A stretch of DNA of 64,000 nt. Origin: Gnetum montanum. Its lineage: Eukaryota; Streptophyta; Gnetopsida; Gnetales; Gnetaceae. The DNA lies in NCBI GenBank assembly GCA_015680685.1, contig MNCI01013738.1:2721-66720 (forward strand), written 5' to 3'. The notes under the pieces are model-generated. The model searched no databases, was not told the DNA's origin, and saw only the letters and a list, made by a program, of their open reading frames with translations. Of this stretch, positions 48,231-60,660 are shown piece after piece. A program made the position numbers and the translations under genes. The first letter of the stretch is position 1, and the number at the start of each line of letters is the position of its first letter.

Positions 48231-48402
48231 TAGCAATAGATCATTTTTGTTTAATTATGTTCTTTATTAGCATCCTTAGAATAGTTGGTGATTGTTCTTG
48301 ACAACTTAGAAATATGTAGCAATAGATCATTTTTGTTTAATTATGTTCTTTATTAGCAGCCTTAGAATATTTGGTGATTGTTCTTGCCAACTTAGAAATA
48401 TG
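48231..48402. repeat. 86-bp tandem duplication
   Basis: Copies at 48231-48316 and 48317-48402 differ at three positions. Each starts TAGCAATAGATCATTTTTG. Confidence 0.9.
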
Positions 48403-50656
48403 TAGCTTGAGTTTACAAGTTATCCTCGAAATGGATAACATATCTTTATTAATGCTCCTTATTGTTAGTTCTCTTGATCTATAAAAATAATGATGTCATG
48501 TTCTAGAAATAAATATATAGAATGGTCAAGGATATAACTTTAGTTGTTTCATATTCATTAGTAGTAGCTAACAACAATTGTTTATCTTTTTTTGACAACA
48601 ATCTTTAACGATGTAAACTATTTGCATCAAGTTGGTTTTACCAAGCATAGTTGTTTATGTGCCTTTGAGCAAACTTTATACACATGATAGAGTTGGAAAA
48701 AAAGTAGATTAATCACTTTAATGCAATAATCATTTTTACAATAATAATAAACCTAACCTATTGAACCATTTCCAACCTGTCACAGGTCCATACTAGAATT
48801 TTGCATCATGAGTCTTATAAAAATTTATTATACATTGGATATTTCTTTCATCCTCTACCAAGAAATAAACTTGGATATATATTTTGATTTTCTTTTAAAA
48901 ATAATATCAGCATTGAGAAATTTAATAAACATTTTACCTATAATATATGGGCCTATTATATCTAACCTATCTACGCCTAGTTCATAATGGAGACGTCTAA
49001 TGGGGATAACACTATCATGGAATAAAAATAGAATATCTACATAATATTTAGACATCATTCTACTATCATTGAATTGCAAGAACATACCAGAATTTCTATG
49101 CTAGAGATCTTCAGAAAGTATTGAAAAATGGATTGGGCTAGGCTCTGCACTAGAATCAATGATTGTTGAAATAGAATCAAGGCTTTAAGCCTTGTATTTT
49201 AATTTGTAGATTATAGATAAAAAGTTTTGTTAAATAAGATACTATTCCTATCCTAAAAAATGAAGATGCTTTTTCGTTAGAAGCTTTAATTTTGATTTCA
49301 TACCATTCTTTATCAATAGCCTATTCAAAATATTGTAATTTAGCTAATTCATTTTGTGATCTTTCAATAAAAATTTCTAATTGTTTTATTCTTACTTGTT
49401 TGAGTATCCTTTCTTGCTTACAACTTTGGATGGGGAGGTTTCGAATTAAAGTATGGATGTAATATAAATGTAGTAGGATGTATGTGGTATTCAGCTTCTT
49501 TCTATGCCCATTTTTCAAAGTCTTACAAGGATGTTAACATTTTATCTTCTTCAACCAAATCTACAATAGCCTGTCCTACAATCATATTGTATTTGTCCCT
49601 AGCATCAAAATATTTATTCTAGTATGATAATTTTTTGGCAACATCATATATTGAGACTTGTTTATAAGCTCTTCTCAATTATTCTACTTCTTTTCTGGCA
49701 ATTTTTAGTTTTTATGCATATTAATTTTATAAGATTTATCAGAGCTACAACTACTATAATCATCAACTTTTATATAAAGTTTATTAATGCATTAAAAAAT
49801 AGTTTGCATATTTTAATCTAAGTTGAATGTATCTTCTTTAGAAAAATTTCAATATATAAATAATAGCGTTCAATATCACTTACTATTTTATATTGGGATT
49901 CACTAATATGATGTGTGAAGAAATTTTTTTAATATATTCGATTTTTTCTATGGGAACTTGAATGTATAATGATAGACCTTGAAAATGAAACAAGAAATTT
50001 TCCTTTTATTCTTTCTATCACCTTTGGAAAATCTCTTTTTTTTGTAGAATATTCTATTTGGTTTTTCTCCTCTTGTTATTTTGCACCTTTTATGATAGTG
50101 ATATGTTCATTTGGTATCATCCATCCAAACTACTATGGATGTTTTCAAAAATAGAAAGGTACACCAACAATTTATGATTTTTCTTGATAGTTTTCTTAGG
50201 ATGAAGATCTAAACACATGAGTCGATGAATATATGATATAAACTAATTAATTTCACCAAAGCGCATTTCATCAATACTCATATTTCTTCAAGTGAGTTCA
50301 TGCATATTTTGAAGTGAAAAATTATGGAAAAGAATAAACATATATACACTTTTCAATATTACAAGGCTAATTTATATGCTACTTCCCATACCCTTTCTAG
50401 GATAGAAAAAGGGCCATGGAAATGAGAAATTGTTTTTTGAATGCTTTCTAAATTTTAAGCAAGTCCTAGTTGAGTTCACCCTTAGTAACACACAATCGTC
50501 TATTTGGTATTCTTTCTGTAGTGCCTTGTAAAGATCTATCTTTCCTTAGGTTCATGTCTTGATGTTTGAAATAGAAATTATGAGTGTGCTTTGTTATGAT
50601 GATGAATATAGTTTGGTTCTAATTTGTGAATTTACATATGATTATATAATATGATG

Positions 50657-50781
50657 AACTTGAATGGTGTTAACCATGCACTTGTGATTTGTGTGCTTTG
50701 GTATTGATTTGTAAATTTNAACTTGAATGGTGTTAACCATACACTTGTGATTTGTGTGCTTTGGTATTGATTTGTAAATTT
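50657..50781. repeat. 62-bp duplication separated by a single N
   Basis: Copies at 50657-50718 and 50720-50781 differ at one base; the only base between them is an N (50719). Both start AACTTGAATGGTGTTAACCA. This looks like an assembly join over one sequence. Confidence 0.85.
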
Positions 50782-50879
50782 AATTATGATATGATGATGG
50801 TGATGGATTTGAGTGTTGTCAATGTGCTTATCTTCATGATTTGTGTGATTTACCATTGATCTAGAGATTTATCTAAAAT

Positions 50880-51010
50880 TTGAGGATGGTAATGAATTTA
50901 AGTAGTATTGATGTGCTAGTGTTGATGGGTTAAGTGTTGTTGATATGCTTATGTTGATGGATTTAAGTGTTGATGATGAGCTTGATGAGTTGTATGATTT
51001 GATGCTTACC
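50880..51010. repeat. Degenerate short repeats with GTTGATG units
   Basis: Units such as GTGTTGATGGGTTAAGTG, ATGTTGATGGATTTAAGTG and GTTGATGATGAGC recur at about 30-bp spacing. No function is evident. Confidence 0.5.
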
Positions 51011-54000
51011 TATTGATCTATCTAGGATTGCATAGTTATGATAGAGTTGAGTATTGTTAATATACTCATAACTTGTATGTTCAATGACACCTCTTGTATG
51101 CATTAGTTGAATGATGTATTGGTGATTAGTAGAATAATTTATGATGCTTCGTTGTGATTAAATCTATGTTGTGTTGATGTGCAGTACTATGGATGCATAA
51201 AGTAAGGATATTGTGTTTGTTGATTCATCATCTATCAATGGAATGAACAAAAAAATGTTGCATTATTTGATAGGTTGATACTATGTTCTAATTATTTATG
51301 TGTTTCATGACCTATTTGCATCAAAATGATTTCTTAAACTAATTACAGTGCTCCTTTGTGAACTCTCTCTATGTGTGTGTATTAGTGTGGGTATCTAATG
51401 CATATGCTTTATTGTATGTTCATGTAAGTTTGGCATCTATTATCTCTAGCTGCTGCAGTGAAAATGCTAAGTATTTAGCAATCAGATTTGAAAAGAAAGA
51501 TAAAGAGGTTTCTTATGTTATACATCAAGGTTTGAAACATGTACATTCTGATGTATAAATTTTGATCACACCAACACCTAGAAAAAAAACTTGTTTTAGG
51601 AGACTATTGCCTCAGACAGCTCCCATATGGGTACGGAAACCCAAGAATAGTCTTAGCTGGAGAGGATTGTGACCTTTTGAAAATAGTAAACTAAAAAAAG
51701 GAATTTCAATTGGAACACATTGAAATTTAAAATAAGTGACTATCTAAAGTTCAAAAATACAATAGGTGACTAGAAAAAATAAATTTTTCTCTAGTCCCAC
51801 TACTACCACTATTCATGCTACCAATCCATTACAAATGTCTCCGTAGCCAACACTGCTCATAGTTGCTAGAAGAGGGAGGAAGAAAAAGATGGATCCTACA
51901 TCATCAAGAGAAATCACCTACTACCATTATTGTGCCACCACATGTTTGGGGAAAGATAAGAGGTTGCTTACTAGTGACACCACCCATGCTTCACTGTGCA
52001 TGCATGCTACGCTTGCACTCCTAATTGCCATCCACTGTCAGCTTGCTATGTGAATTGGAAGGAAGAAAAGAGACCATCATAGTCTATGCATCTACCTCTA
52101 TAGATCCTACCTACTAAACTACGGTTTTGGAGAGAAGGAAAAGGCTAATGATAGTTGAATCCAATCTCCCGTTGGCCGTCCTTGTCTACCACATGTGTTG
52201 CAGATGCACTGTGGCAACTATCGTGTATACAACTATCACGTGCATGAGCTTCTACTACCCCAAAAGAAAGAAATAAACTTGTTGTCTACTTGTGGACTTC
52301 CTAGGATCTAATTTTGCCCTATTGGAGAGGAAGCAGCTCCTTAGATCTATCACATTCCTACACTATGTTGTGCTGCAGCTGATGCATCGATGTCTGCATG
52401 TTAACCTTTGATAGTTCGCCTACCACCACATTGCATAGAGAGACTACTGCTAAGAGAGACTTTCCACTAGTTGTTATTGCCAATGAGAGGTTTCCACCCA
52501 GATCTAATGTTCCCTAGAGAGACTTCCACCCCTTGGTTGCATGTGACATCTTCAGCCTTAATAGTAGCACTTGGCCAAAGGTAGTGAATGCCCACATATC
52601 TTATGCTCATGCTCACTCTATCCTTACAGCCACCACCACCATGACCATTTGTGCCCAACGTAACTCTCATAATCACCCAAGATGACCACCACTGGTTATG
52701 CCACCAGTAATGGGCCAACTACCTTCTATCATGAATGCCCACATTCTGCCATCACCCCTACTATTACTGCTATCATGAACACCCATGTTTGTTACCACAA
52801 CCCCACTGAATTGCCCATGAAAACTAAGAGCTCTGCAATACCCACATTAATCATAATTCATAAACCCTTTTTTAACTACATGCTATGTAAAAGAATCTTT
52901 CTGAGAGAAAAGTACTACTCATTTTCCAAGGATGGTGTTGCCTTCTTTTTTTGTGATGAATGCTAAGCTAACTTTTTATCAAAAGCTAGTAGCCACCTCA
53001 ATTAGAAAATACATTGTTGGTGATTCACACCTTATCAATACCATTGTTAATATTCTCAAAAATTATTTTGAGAATTGATCATTCAAAATTTTTCTTTTAA
53101 TAATTTAAAAAAATGTATTTTTATTTAGTTTTCTTGTAAAGGATTTTCCACATGGCTTACATTCCTTAACAATTCAAGCTATTGAGGAATATATTAATTT
53201 TCAGGTTTTTAAGTTTTTATCACTAGATTTGTTCTAAAAAAAAATCGGTGTAGGCATCATCATGATGATCAATGACTTAGAAACCCAAACTCCAAGAATA
53301 AACACAACAACAATGTTTCTCTACTAATGTGAAGCAAAAGATTTTAATAAATCTTGAAAGCCACTAAATCAAATAGCATATCATAAAGATTTCTTTTGTT
53401 TCTAGTTGTTACTATATCTACATGTGGAGGTAGCAAATTACTTACTTCTTAGTCTCACTATTATTATTTACAAAACCTTAAATACTTAATCACACTCATG
53501 CATTAATTCGAACTAGAAATCGACCTCTTAACATATATATTTATATAATTTAGGCGCCTCAAGTCATTGGATTGCTTTATAACACTCACCTATTGTTGAA
53601 GTGGATCAAAAGAAATAAATATTATTGTTGAAGAATAAATCCCTATTGGTAAAGATAGTGAACTAATAGGATGTTTTAATTTTTATGGTATGCAAACTTA
53701 TTTAATCATGGCCCTATGCCTAGCATGGGTGAGGTTGACATCAACACTTAGCCCCCAAACTTTAATTGCATGCAATTGTAAGGATAGAAAAACCATAGAA
53801 ATTTTAAAAGGAGATACAATTGAAAACATCACAAAATAGACAAATTTACATTTAACAGTAAACTATGCTAATCTAAACATGATTAAAAATAACCATATAA
53901 TCAAAAGATAACTAGATGCAGGCCACCCTTACTGCACCATCTTATTTAATCAAATTCTAAATATACAATTCTTATTTTAACTACATAGCTCTATATATAT

Positions 54001-55020
54001 ATAATTAAAATATCACTAGGATCACATTCCCAATTTTCTCACAAGGTAAAAGTCAAAAGTATGTGGACTACTTCAAGCACGAGACTTACACAAAACTTAA
54101 TGAGGAGGATAGGCTCATGTTAGATCATGGCTAGCCTCAACTCTTGGATTTTTCCTTGGGATTTTCTACCTTTTTTTTTCTTTGAATTTTAGGGAAATAG
54201 GTTTAAACAAGGAATGGAGGCTAGGGATAGAATTACTACTGGACCCCATCACACTCAAAAACTTATTACACTACCAATGAACATGGTCCTCATTCTCTCT
54301 CTTTTTTTTAGGAAACTTTGCTCATGGTGTACTTCATTTTTAAGGTAGGAATTCCAACATGAGTTTAGCCAATTAGGTGCACTGCTAAAGAACATAGTCC
54401 TTTCAGAACTTTTCCCATGGTGCAGTTCAACCCTCATGTATGTGCCTTTAATTATAATTTGATGGCATCATAGCAGGTCTCTTGGGTAGCTAAAAGTTCT
54501 CAAGTGGAGATGAACACACTTTACCCTATTGTTCACAAGATAACCATGGATCATTACACCTGAGGGCTAGGGCTTATGAGAGGGGAAATGGAATTTTCCA
54601 AGGTCACCTAGTGATTATAGCTAACCATTCTCCAATGTCACATATCCTACACTCACATGATCATGATAATTACATGATAAGTAGTGTAATTCCCCTCCAT
54701 GATCCAACATAACAGATAAAATAAAACCTTAAGATTAATTGGAAAGAATCATAGCATTATTAAAATATATAGCATAAAGGAGATTTTATGTAATAGTAAT
54801 AAGATATATTATATAAAGTATTATTCTTACATTATTTTCTAATGGTGTTATGATGACCCAATGCCTAGTAACTCAAATGATCATAATGATTATTAAAATC
54901 ATATGAAAAGAAAAAATCAAAATCGATATGCTAAGAAAGAGATGATGGAAATGCAAAGAAAATATGCAAATGCAACTATACACAAATGAAATGCATGGTG
55001 AAAGGAAAGAAAGCACACAA

Positions 55021-57560
55021 CTAAGAATCTACTAGGTGTCGACATGGGGCACTTAAGTAGAAATGCTTCAAATGAAATGCATTAAAATTCCTATGTAACC
55101 TATGTCCTTGCAAATCAGCAATTTTGTATACATTGGGGCTAATGATGTTTGCAATTTAAAATGGAGTATACCACATAGGAGAAAACTTAATTTGAGGGCC
55201 GGTCTAACTAGATGCTCTATCTCTCTTAACGACCAGGTCACCTAATTGAAATACTTTGGCCACATATTTCTTATCAAACCATTTTGACAATTTGTTGATG
55301 ACTACATAGATTTTTGATCACTTTAAAGCTTTTAAGCTCTACATTCCAAATGTCACATGTACATGATATTAGATGCTTGTCAGTTGGTAAATAGTCCAAG
55401 AAGAGTTGATATGTAGGAATCTGAAAAGTAATTGGTAATATTGGTTCTTGTCTATACACTAAATCATATGGTGTAGTCTTGATTGATTCTTTATAATGAA
55501 TCCTATCTACCCAAACTACCCAATTTAGTTGTTTGTGCCAAGTTTGTGGGTTTTGGGCTATCATTTTATTAATTCCATCTAATATGATTTTGTTGGAGGA
55601 CTCAACCAAACCATTACCCTATGGATAATATGTGGTTATCGCCTTGATAATGATGTTATGATCTCTGGTCCAATTTGTAAACTCCATGGAGATGAAGGTG
55701 GGTCTATTGTCAACTACTAAAGGGTAAAGATACCCATACCTCAAGATTATATAATTTTCTAATAAGTAAATGACCTCAAAAGATGATGTATTTTTAGTTG
55801 CTTTCACTTCTAACAAACCTGTGCAATAATCAATGGCTATTAAGATAAACTTGTTTAGGGTAGTAGAAAAAGGATTGATCACTCTAATAAAATTTAAAGC
55901 CCATTGTGCAAATGGTCTAGTTTCTACTATAGGCTGTAAAGGGACTAAACTCTTGGGGTATTTACCCTTAAATATTTGACATTTGAAAAAATTTCTAACC
56001 AAGTTGTAGGTGTCATTAATCATAGTAGGATAATAATAACCAACCATCACGATTTTATGAACTAATAAGCAATATCCTATATGTCCTTCCTCGTGAAGCT
56101 ATTTTAAAGCATTTTTAGCCTGTTCTTGGTCCAAGCACTTAAGGTATATTCCTTGGAAGTTCTTTCTAAATATTTCACCACTTATTAGAGCAAATTTTGA
56201 AGATTTTGATATTAAAAGCTTTTTCTTATATCTAGGTAAATCCAAGGGACAAAAATGGAAGGTTGAATAAAATTTGATATCACCATACCATGGATTGTAT
56301 AATCAATTGGGACCAAATGGAGTATCATTTTCCTTAATGGATAATATGTGAAGAGGAATTGATTCTTTATCTTTAGGTGCATTGCAACTTTTTGAAGTTA
56401 AGGCTTTGGAAATTAGCTTGGCAAGGCTAGTCCCTCTAACTATCTTAGCTACCTTCCATTGAATATCATATTCTTACAACTTCATAACCCATTTAGCATG
56501 TTTTTTGCTAGGATCTTGTAACTTAGCTAAAGCAATGGTGGCTAGGTTAGGGACAATGACATAAACCTTTGCATTTAATAGGTAGTAGTGAAATTTCTTT
56601 AATGTTTTTATTACAGCATACAATTGCTTCTCTATAGGTGAGTATTTTAGTTCTATATTCTTTAAATGTGTAGACATGAGAGCTATGGGTCTCTCACCTT
56701 GATTGACTACATCTTGGATCGAGATAGCAACAACGGTAACGTTGCTAGAAAAGGCATATAAGAAGAAGTCATTTTCATACAAAGAAGAAGCTAGAATAGG
56801 GACATCTATAATGGCCTCCTTAATAGCAAGGAAAGCATTCTTTCTTTCATCTATCCTGTGCATATTACTATATTTCTTAAGCATTTCATTCAGTGGCATG
56901 ACTAATTTAGCATAGACAGGGATAAATTATCTTATGAAGTTAATTTTTCCAAAGAAAGCCCTTAGATCAGTATTGGTTAAAGGGTAAGGTACTTTTAAAA
57001 TTTCATTCACTTACTCGAGATCAATCACAATCCCCCCCAGTCACTATATGACCTAGGAATTTACCACTTTCAACTTTGAAGATAGATTTCTTTGCATTCA
57101 AGGTAATGTCGAATCATTTACATCTTATAAAAATGTTTCTAAGGTCTCTAAGGTGTGTACCATGATCTTTGGAAAAAATGGTTAAGTCATCTAGGTAGAT
57201 AACAATGGACTTTCTAATTAGCCCCTCAAAAGTTTTGTCCATAGCTCTTTGGAAGGTAGAGCCAGCATTTATGAGGCCAAAGGGCATCTTAGTGAATTGA
57301 AAAGTTCTCCATTTTGTCATGAAAGTTGTTTTGTACTAGTTCTTATTTACTAAAATTTGATTATATCCTAAATACCCATCTAAAAAGGAATACATTTTAT
57401 CACCATTCACAATTTGTAATAGCTCCTCCATAAGGGGGAGTGGATAATCATCCTTAATGTAAGAAGTATTAAGGTTACAAAAATAAATACATAACCTTAA
57501 TTCACCAATACGTTTCCTAACAGGCACTAAGTCTGATATCCAACTGGAGTGGCGACCTTG
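55021..57560 (-). pseudogene. Ty3/gypsy pol remnant (RT-RNase H-integrase)
   Basis: Domains in order on the minus strand. RT (57560-57010): PVRKRIGELRLCIYFCNLN, MYSFLDGYLGYNQI, KMPFGLINAGSTFQRAMD and the catalytic box IVIYLDDL with both Asp kept. RNase H (56900-56470): ALMSTHLKNIELKYSPIEKQ and LYAVIKTLKKFHYYL. Integrase (about 56110-55021): first Asp in LIAIDYC, second in VVDNRPTF, Glu in GNGLVESSNK, then a C-terminal part ending CRHLVDS and TAG at 55021. One stop falls between YYP and GNG, others before RNase H and in RT. Gag and protease are missing: the frame ends at 57560 against LINE-like sequence. It is of the Athila/Tat-type branch but clearly a different element from that at 2265-8251. 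Confidence 0.85.
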
Positions 57561-59545
57561 CTTCTATTGTTGCAGTGCCACTAGAAAAAACCTAGGTAAG
57601 TTAACCTTAACTCCTAATTTGAGGCATTTAAAGAAAGAAAAGTGGATGCCTTGGATTTTTGACCGATTGCCCAACTATACAAAAAATCAATCCATAACAT
57701 CCACTACTCGGACCTAGATCAAGTGCAGAGAGGATCTAGGAACTTGTTGACTTTACGTGAATGGCACCGACCCATTGAAGAAAATTTCGGTGTCTTTCAG
57801 ACCACACATGGAGGGCAGAATGATTTTCCCATCATCCTAGGCACTCAAACACTTAGTGATCGAGGAATTTGTGATGATGACCTTAGTGCCCCTAAAATAG
57901 GTTTGGTCCTTGTGCCAGTTAGCAAAAAATGCATCATCTAGGAGGGCCGGTTCACCCACGAGTCATGGCAAGACATCACTCTAACGACATCACTCCACTA
58001 GTTCCCACAGCTCCCCATCTTCCTGGAACACTACATAGTCAGGCTCGTAAGGTAGTGTGACCCCCATCATGGCTTCAATCTCTCTCCACGCAACTGCAAC
58101 CTGGGAAACCACCTATGGAGTTGGGGGGGGGGCGTAGTCTACGTAGCTAGAAAATTTTGCAATTTTGTAGCTTCCACACTACCCATAAAAGTAGCGTGGC
58201 TCGAGAATCATCCATTAATTTAATTAAGGGATCCCAACCCATTTCCCACCACATGGAGCACATGTAGACGCATTGATAAATGAAATGCTAAATGGTCTTG
58301 GATTTGGTGCCACAAAGTGGATAGGTGTTGTTAAGAACGAGGCCTCGTTTGCTTAAAAGTATCTGTACTAGCAAAGTATTTCTTGTCATTAGCCACAGGA
58401 TGACTTTAATTTTCTTAGGAAACCATCCCTACTAGATCTGTCACCAACCTAGTACCAGTGGGTACATGGCCATCAATAGGTGGTGTAGTTCAAAATTTCA
58501 CCATCCCTGCACCTGCATTTTTTATGCATGGCTGTGGAGCATTTGCCAAGGCCTCAAGTCCACTCTCATCTCCCACCATATGTACTTTGCATTCATTACT
58601 CTAACCCATTAGGCTAGCTCTCCATCCTAGCTTGTGAAGCTGAGTAATAGGCATTTATGGCCCAATGCCAACTTATCCTCAAAATTTGAAATGCCTAGCC
58701 CCCCCCACATTACAAGGTCATGTGATCCGGTCCTAGTTTATAAGGTGTATTTTACACCCCCTCTACCCCTCGACCAAAAGAAACAATGGTATGCAGTGGA
58801 ATGGCAATAGTGGCCACAAAATAGGTCATTTCTATGAGCACCCATGAATCCACCACCATCCTCCCCTTCCTGGTCAAGAAGCAATTGGCCTAGTGTCCCA
58901 CCTATCTTTCAACCTTTTCTAACAGTGCCCCCCAAGATACACACCACCCCCATTTGAAAAGTGGGATACCTAGGTAAGTATCACTGACTATTTCAGAAGG
59001 AATGTTTGGGATTTGCACCACTTAGCTCTTAACCTATGTGTCCATGTTTAAAAAGTGAGTAGTTGACTTAGCCTTGTTAATTACGAGCCAAAGCTCATCC
59101 ACCATCCATGAGAGTGCCACATTGATGCTTTGCACTCGTGGGACCCTAGTGAGACTAAGTAGCATTGTGTCATTTGGGTAATGCTCAGCCAGCCATTTAA
59201 CCCCACAATTTCTAGACCTCCAACCCCCACTACCTTGTAATAATGTTGTAGCAGATCCATAGCGATAATGAGAAGTAGTGGCAAGAAGGGGTCCCCCTAC
59301 TGTAGACCCCTCCTAGGTGAGGAGAGGCCCCATAGCCACCCCCACATCGAATGAGAAACCTGTGGATGATTACAGGTGGATGCAGAGTTGGATAAAGCCT
59401 GGGTCAAAGCCTTTTTGCTGCATGATGATGCTTAGGGCTTTCCAACTGAGCATATCGTATGCTTTAGTTATATCTAGCTTGAAACAGAGCGCAAGAAATT
59501 TCTACATTAAAAGAGAATGAAACAACTCCTGCATGAGAAGCACTT
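57560..59545 (-). pseudogene. L1-type LINE ORF2 remnant (RT and zf-RVT)
   Basis: Reading downwards from 59545: LLMQELFHSLL, then LDITKAYDMLSWKALSII and KGFDPGF (RT blocks), then a G-L-x-x-G-D-P-x-x-P-L-L-L-I-I-A-M-D-L-L block near 59245-59300, typical of non-LTR enzymes. The thumb-like W-G-W ... L-L-E-K-V-E-R-W region lies near 58850-58950. A reverse-transcriptase zinc finger follows near 58250-58330 (P-L-C-G-T-K-S-K ... HFIYQCVYMCSMWWE). Near 58000-58100 AWREIEAMMGVTLPYEPDYV continues the C-terminal tail. There are many stops and frame changes. The left border with the gypsy remnant and the 3' tail are not resolved; no poly(A) tract is visible. The 5' side stops exactly at an LTR start. Confidence 0.8.
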
Positions 59546-59556
59546 TGATGGAACGT

Positions 59557-59612
59557 GATATCGCATGGGCCGCGATATCGCATCCCCTCACGATATCGCA
59601 TACATGATATCG
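59557..59612 (+). promoter_or_regulatory. U3 array of four palindromic GATATCG motifs
   Basis: Copies start at 59557, 59574, 59592 and 59606 (spacing 17, 18 and 14 bp), ending about 20 bp before the TATA box. GATATC is self-complementary. Similar arrays precede the TATA box in the LTRs at 7677-8251, 30396-31270 and 35062-36018. A role in transcription is inferred only from position and conservation. Confidence 0.5.
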
Positions 59613-60047
59613 TAGTCCGCCGCAATGTCTATAAATAAGAAGTGGCTCTCCCTTATTCAGAATCCTAGTTAGATTGTAGTGAAACTCTAGCAGTTTGATC
59701 TCTCCAGAGTTAGTTTACTTTTCCAGTGTCTACCCGTAGTGTGGTGAATGTAGTTGTACAATGTCTTTATTTGAGTGTGACGTACTTGGACACGCACATG
59801 ACTGACAATAAAGATCGAGATTACTTCATCATTGCAGCATTCACTTTGTTATTTATTTGTTTGTTTATTTAATTAATGTTATTTAGTATCTGCAGTAGCA
59901 TGATGTGAGTACGACTTGATTACGAGCATTTACGAATGTGTACGGTTAGTCAAGAAATCGGTTACTCATCGCGATTAGACTCTCTCACCCTTAAACTCCT
60001 AGAAGCGAAATGAGTACAACTTGGTTACGAGTATTTAAGTGTGACTA

Positions 60048-60170
60048 CTTGGTAGCCCAGTGGCATAGCTAGGATTTGTGCTTGGTAATCCCATTGGCGT
60101 ATTTGGGATCTACGCTTGGTAATTCTAGTGGCGTACCTAGGACCTGCGCTTGGTAGTCCCAGTGGTAGTC
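60048..60170 (+). repeat. 34-bp tandem repeat in the LTR
   Basis: Three full units and one partial unit. Each unit reads CTTGGTA, then CCAGTGG or similar, then GCGTACCTAGGACCTG or similar. Related LTRs (30850-30905, 35600-35650) carry only about one and a half units. Confidence 0.8.
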
Positions 60171-60516
60171 GTGCATGAAGTCCAAGATGTGTACGGTTGA
60201 TCAAGGAATCGGTTGATCATCGCACTTAGGCTAGATTAGATTTCTCTACCCTTTCCCTCCTAGCTTAGTTTAGTTAATCTTATTTTCCCTTGTCTCAGGA
60301 GTAGCATAGAATTAGGAACACATCATACACCTCACTCTGGACTAAACCATATGTGATAAATGATAAATACTAGTCCAGGTGGGAAGATAGCGAACTGTGA
60401 CCTAAGGATAACTGTCTAGGTGCCACAACTAGTCCATCTATGGAGTTCAACTAGATCGCATGTGAAAATGCTCGTATTTGTATGGTTGAGCGTAGGGGTA
60501 CCTTGCCGCTCATCAT

Positions 60517-60535
60517 TGGTTCCGTTGCTGGGGAC
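60517..60535 (+). other. Primer binding site, tRNA-Asp type
   Basis: TGGTTCCGTTGCTGGGGAC lies one base after the LTR end. Only three or four positions differ from the tRNA-Asp complement; it is the best preserved primer site among the gag-only copies. Confidence 0.8.
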
Positions 60536-60660
60536 AATGCTAGTTATCTAGATTAGTTAAATCATACAAGGTCGCTGTAAAGAACTTAACGATATATCTC
60601 TTAGGAAAGAAGAATTAATTATTAACAAGTCACACATAATTCACACATATTTTCACAACA

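Larger units (their letters stand above)
48403..55020. other. Unassigned sequence, mostly without gene signals
   Basis: No gene could be supported. 48850-50560 has minus-strand frames that look faintly polyprotein-like but match no motif. 51760-52970 is richer in GC with C/A-rich triplets. 54120-54440 has pyrimidine tracts. The 3' part of the gypsy element at 55021-57560, including its 3' LTR if present, should lie at the right edge, but I could not find its borders. Confidence 0.4.
59546..60515 (+). repeat. 5' LTR, about 970 bp, with internal repeats
   Basis: It starts TGATGGAACGTG and ends TTGCCGCTCATCA. Four GATATCG copies lie at 59557, 59574, 59592 and 59606, followed by TATAAATAAGAAG near 59630. 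AATAAAGATCGAGATTAC lies near 59808. A 34-bp unit starting CTTGGTA is repeated at 60048, 60081, 60115 and 60149, and a larger block of the same region is partly duplicated (59900-60000 against 60000-60210). Confidence 0.85.

Noticed and set aside
48855-50560. Minus-strand frames that look faintly like an integrase or polyprotein tail
   Set aside because: Attempts to match gypsy or copia motifs gave no consistent order or catalytic residues.
51358-51558. 66-codon plus-strand frame
   Set aside because: No motif, AT-rich surroundings and no conserved neighbour.
52467-52966. Frames in the GC-richer stretch
   Set aside because: Low-complexity C/A triplets create long frames on both strands; no domain could be seen.
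57723-57941. 72-codon plus-strand frame in the LINE region
   Set aside because: It lies opposite the minus-strand LINE tail; the minus strand gives the better reading, though that part is also not firmly assigned.
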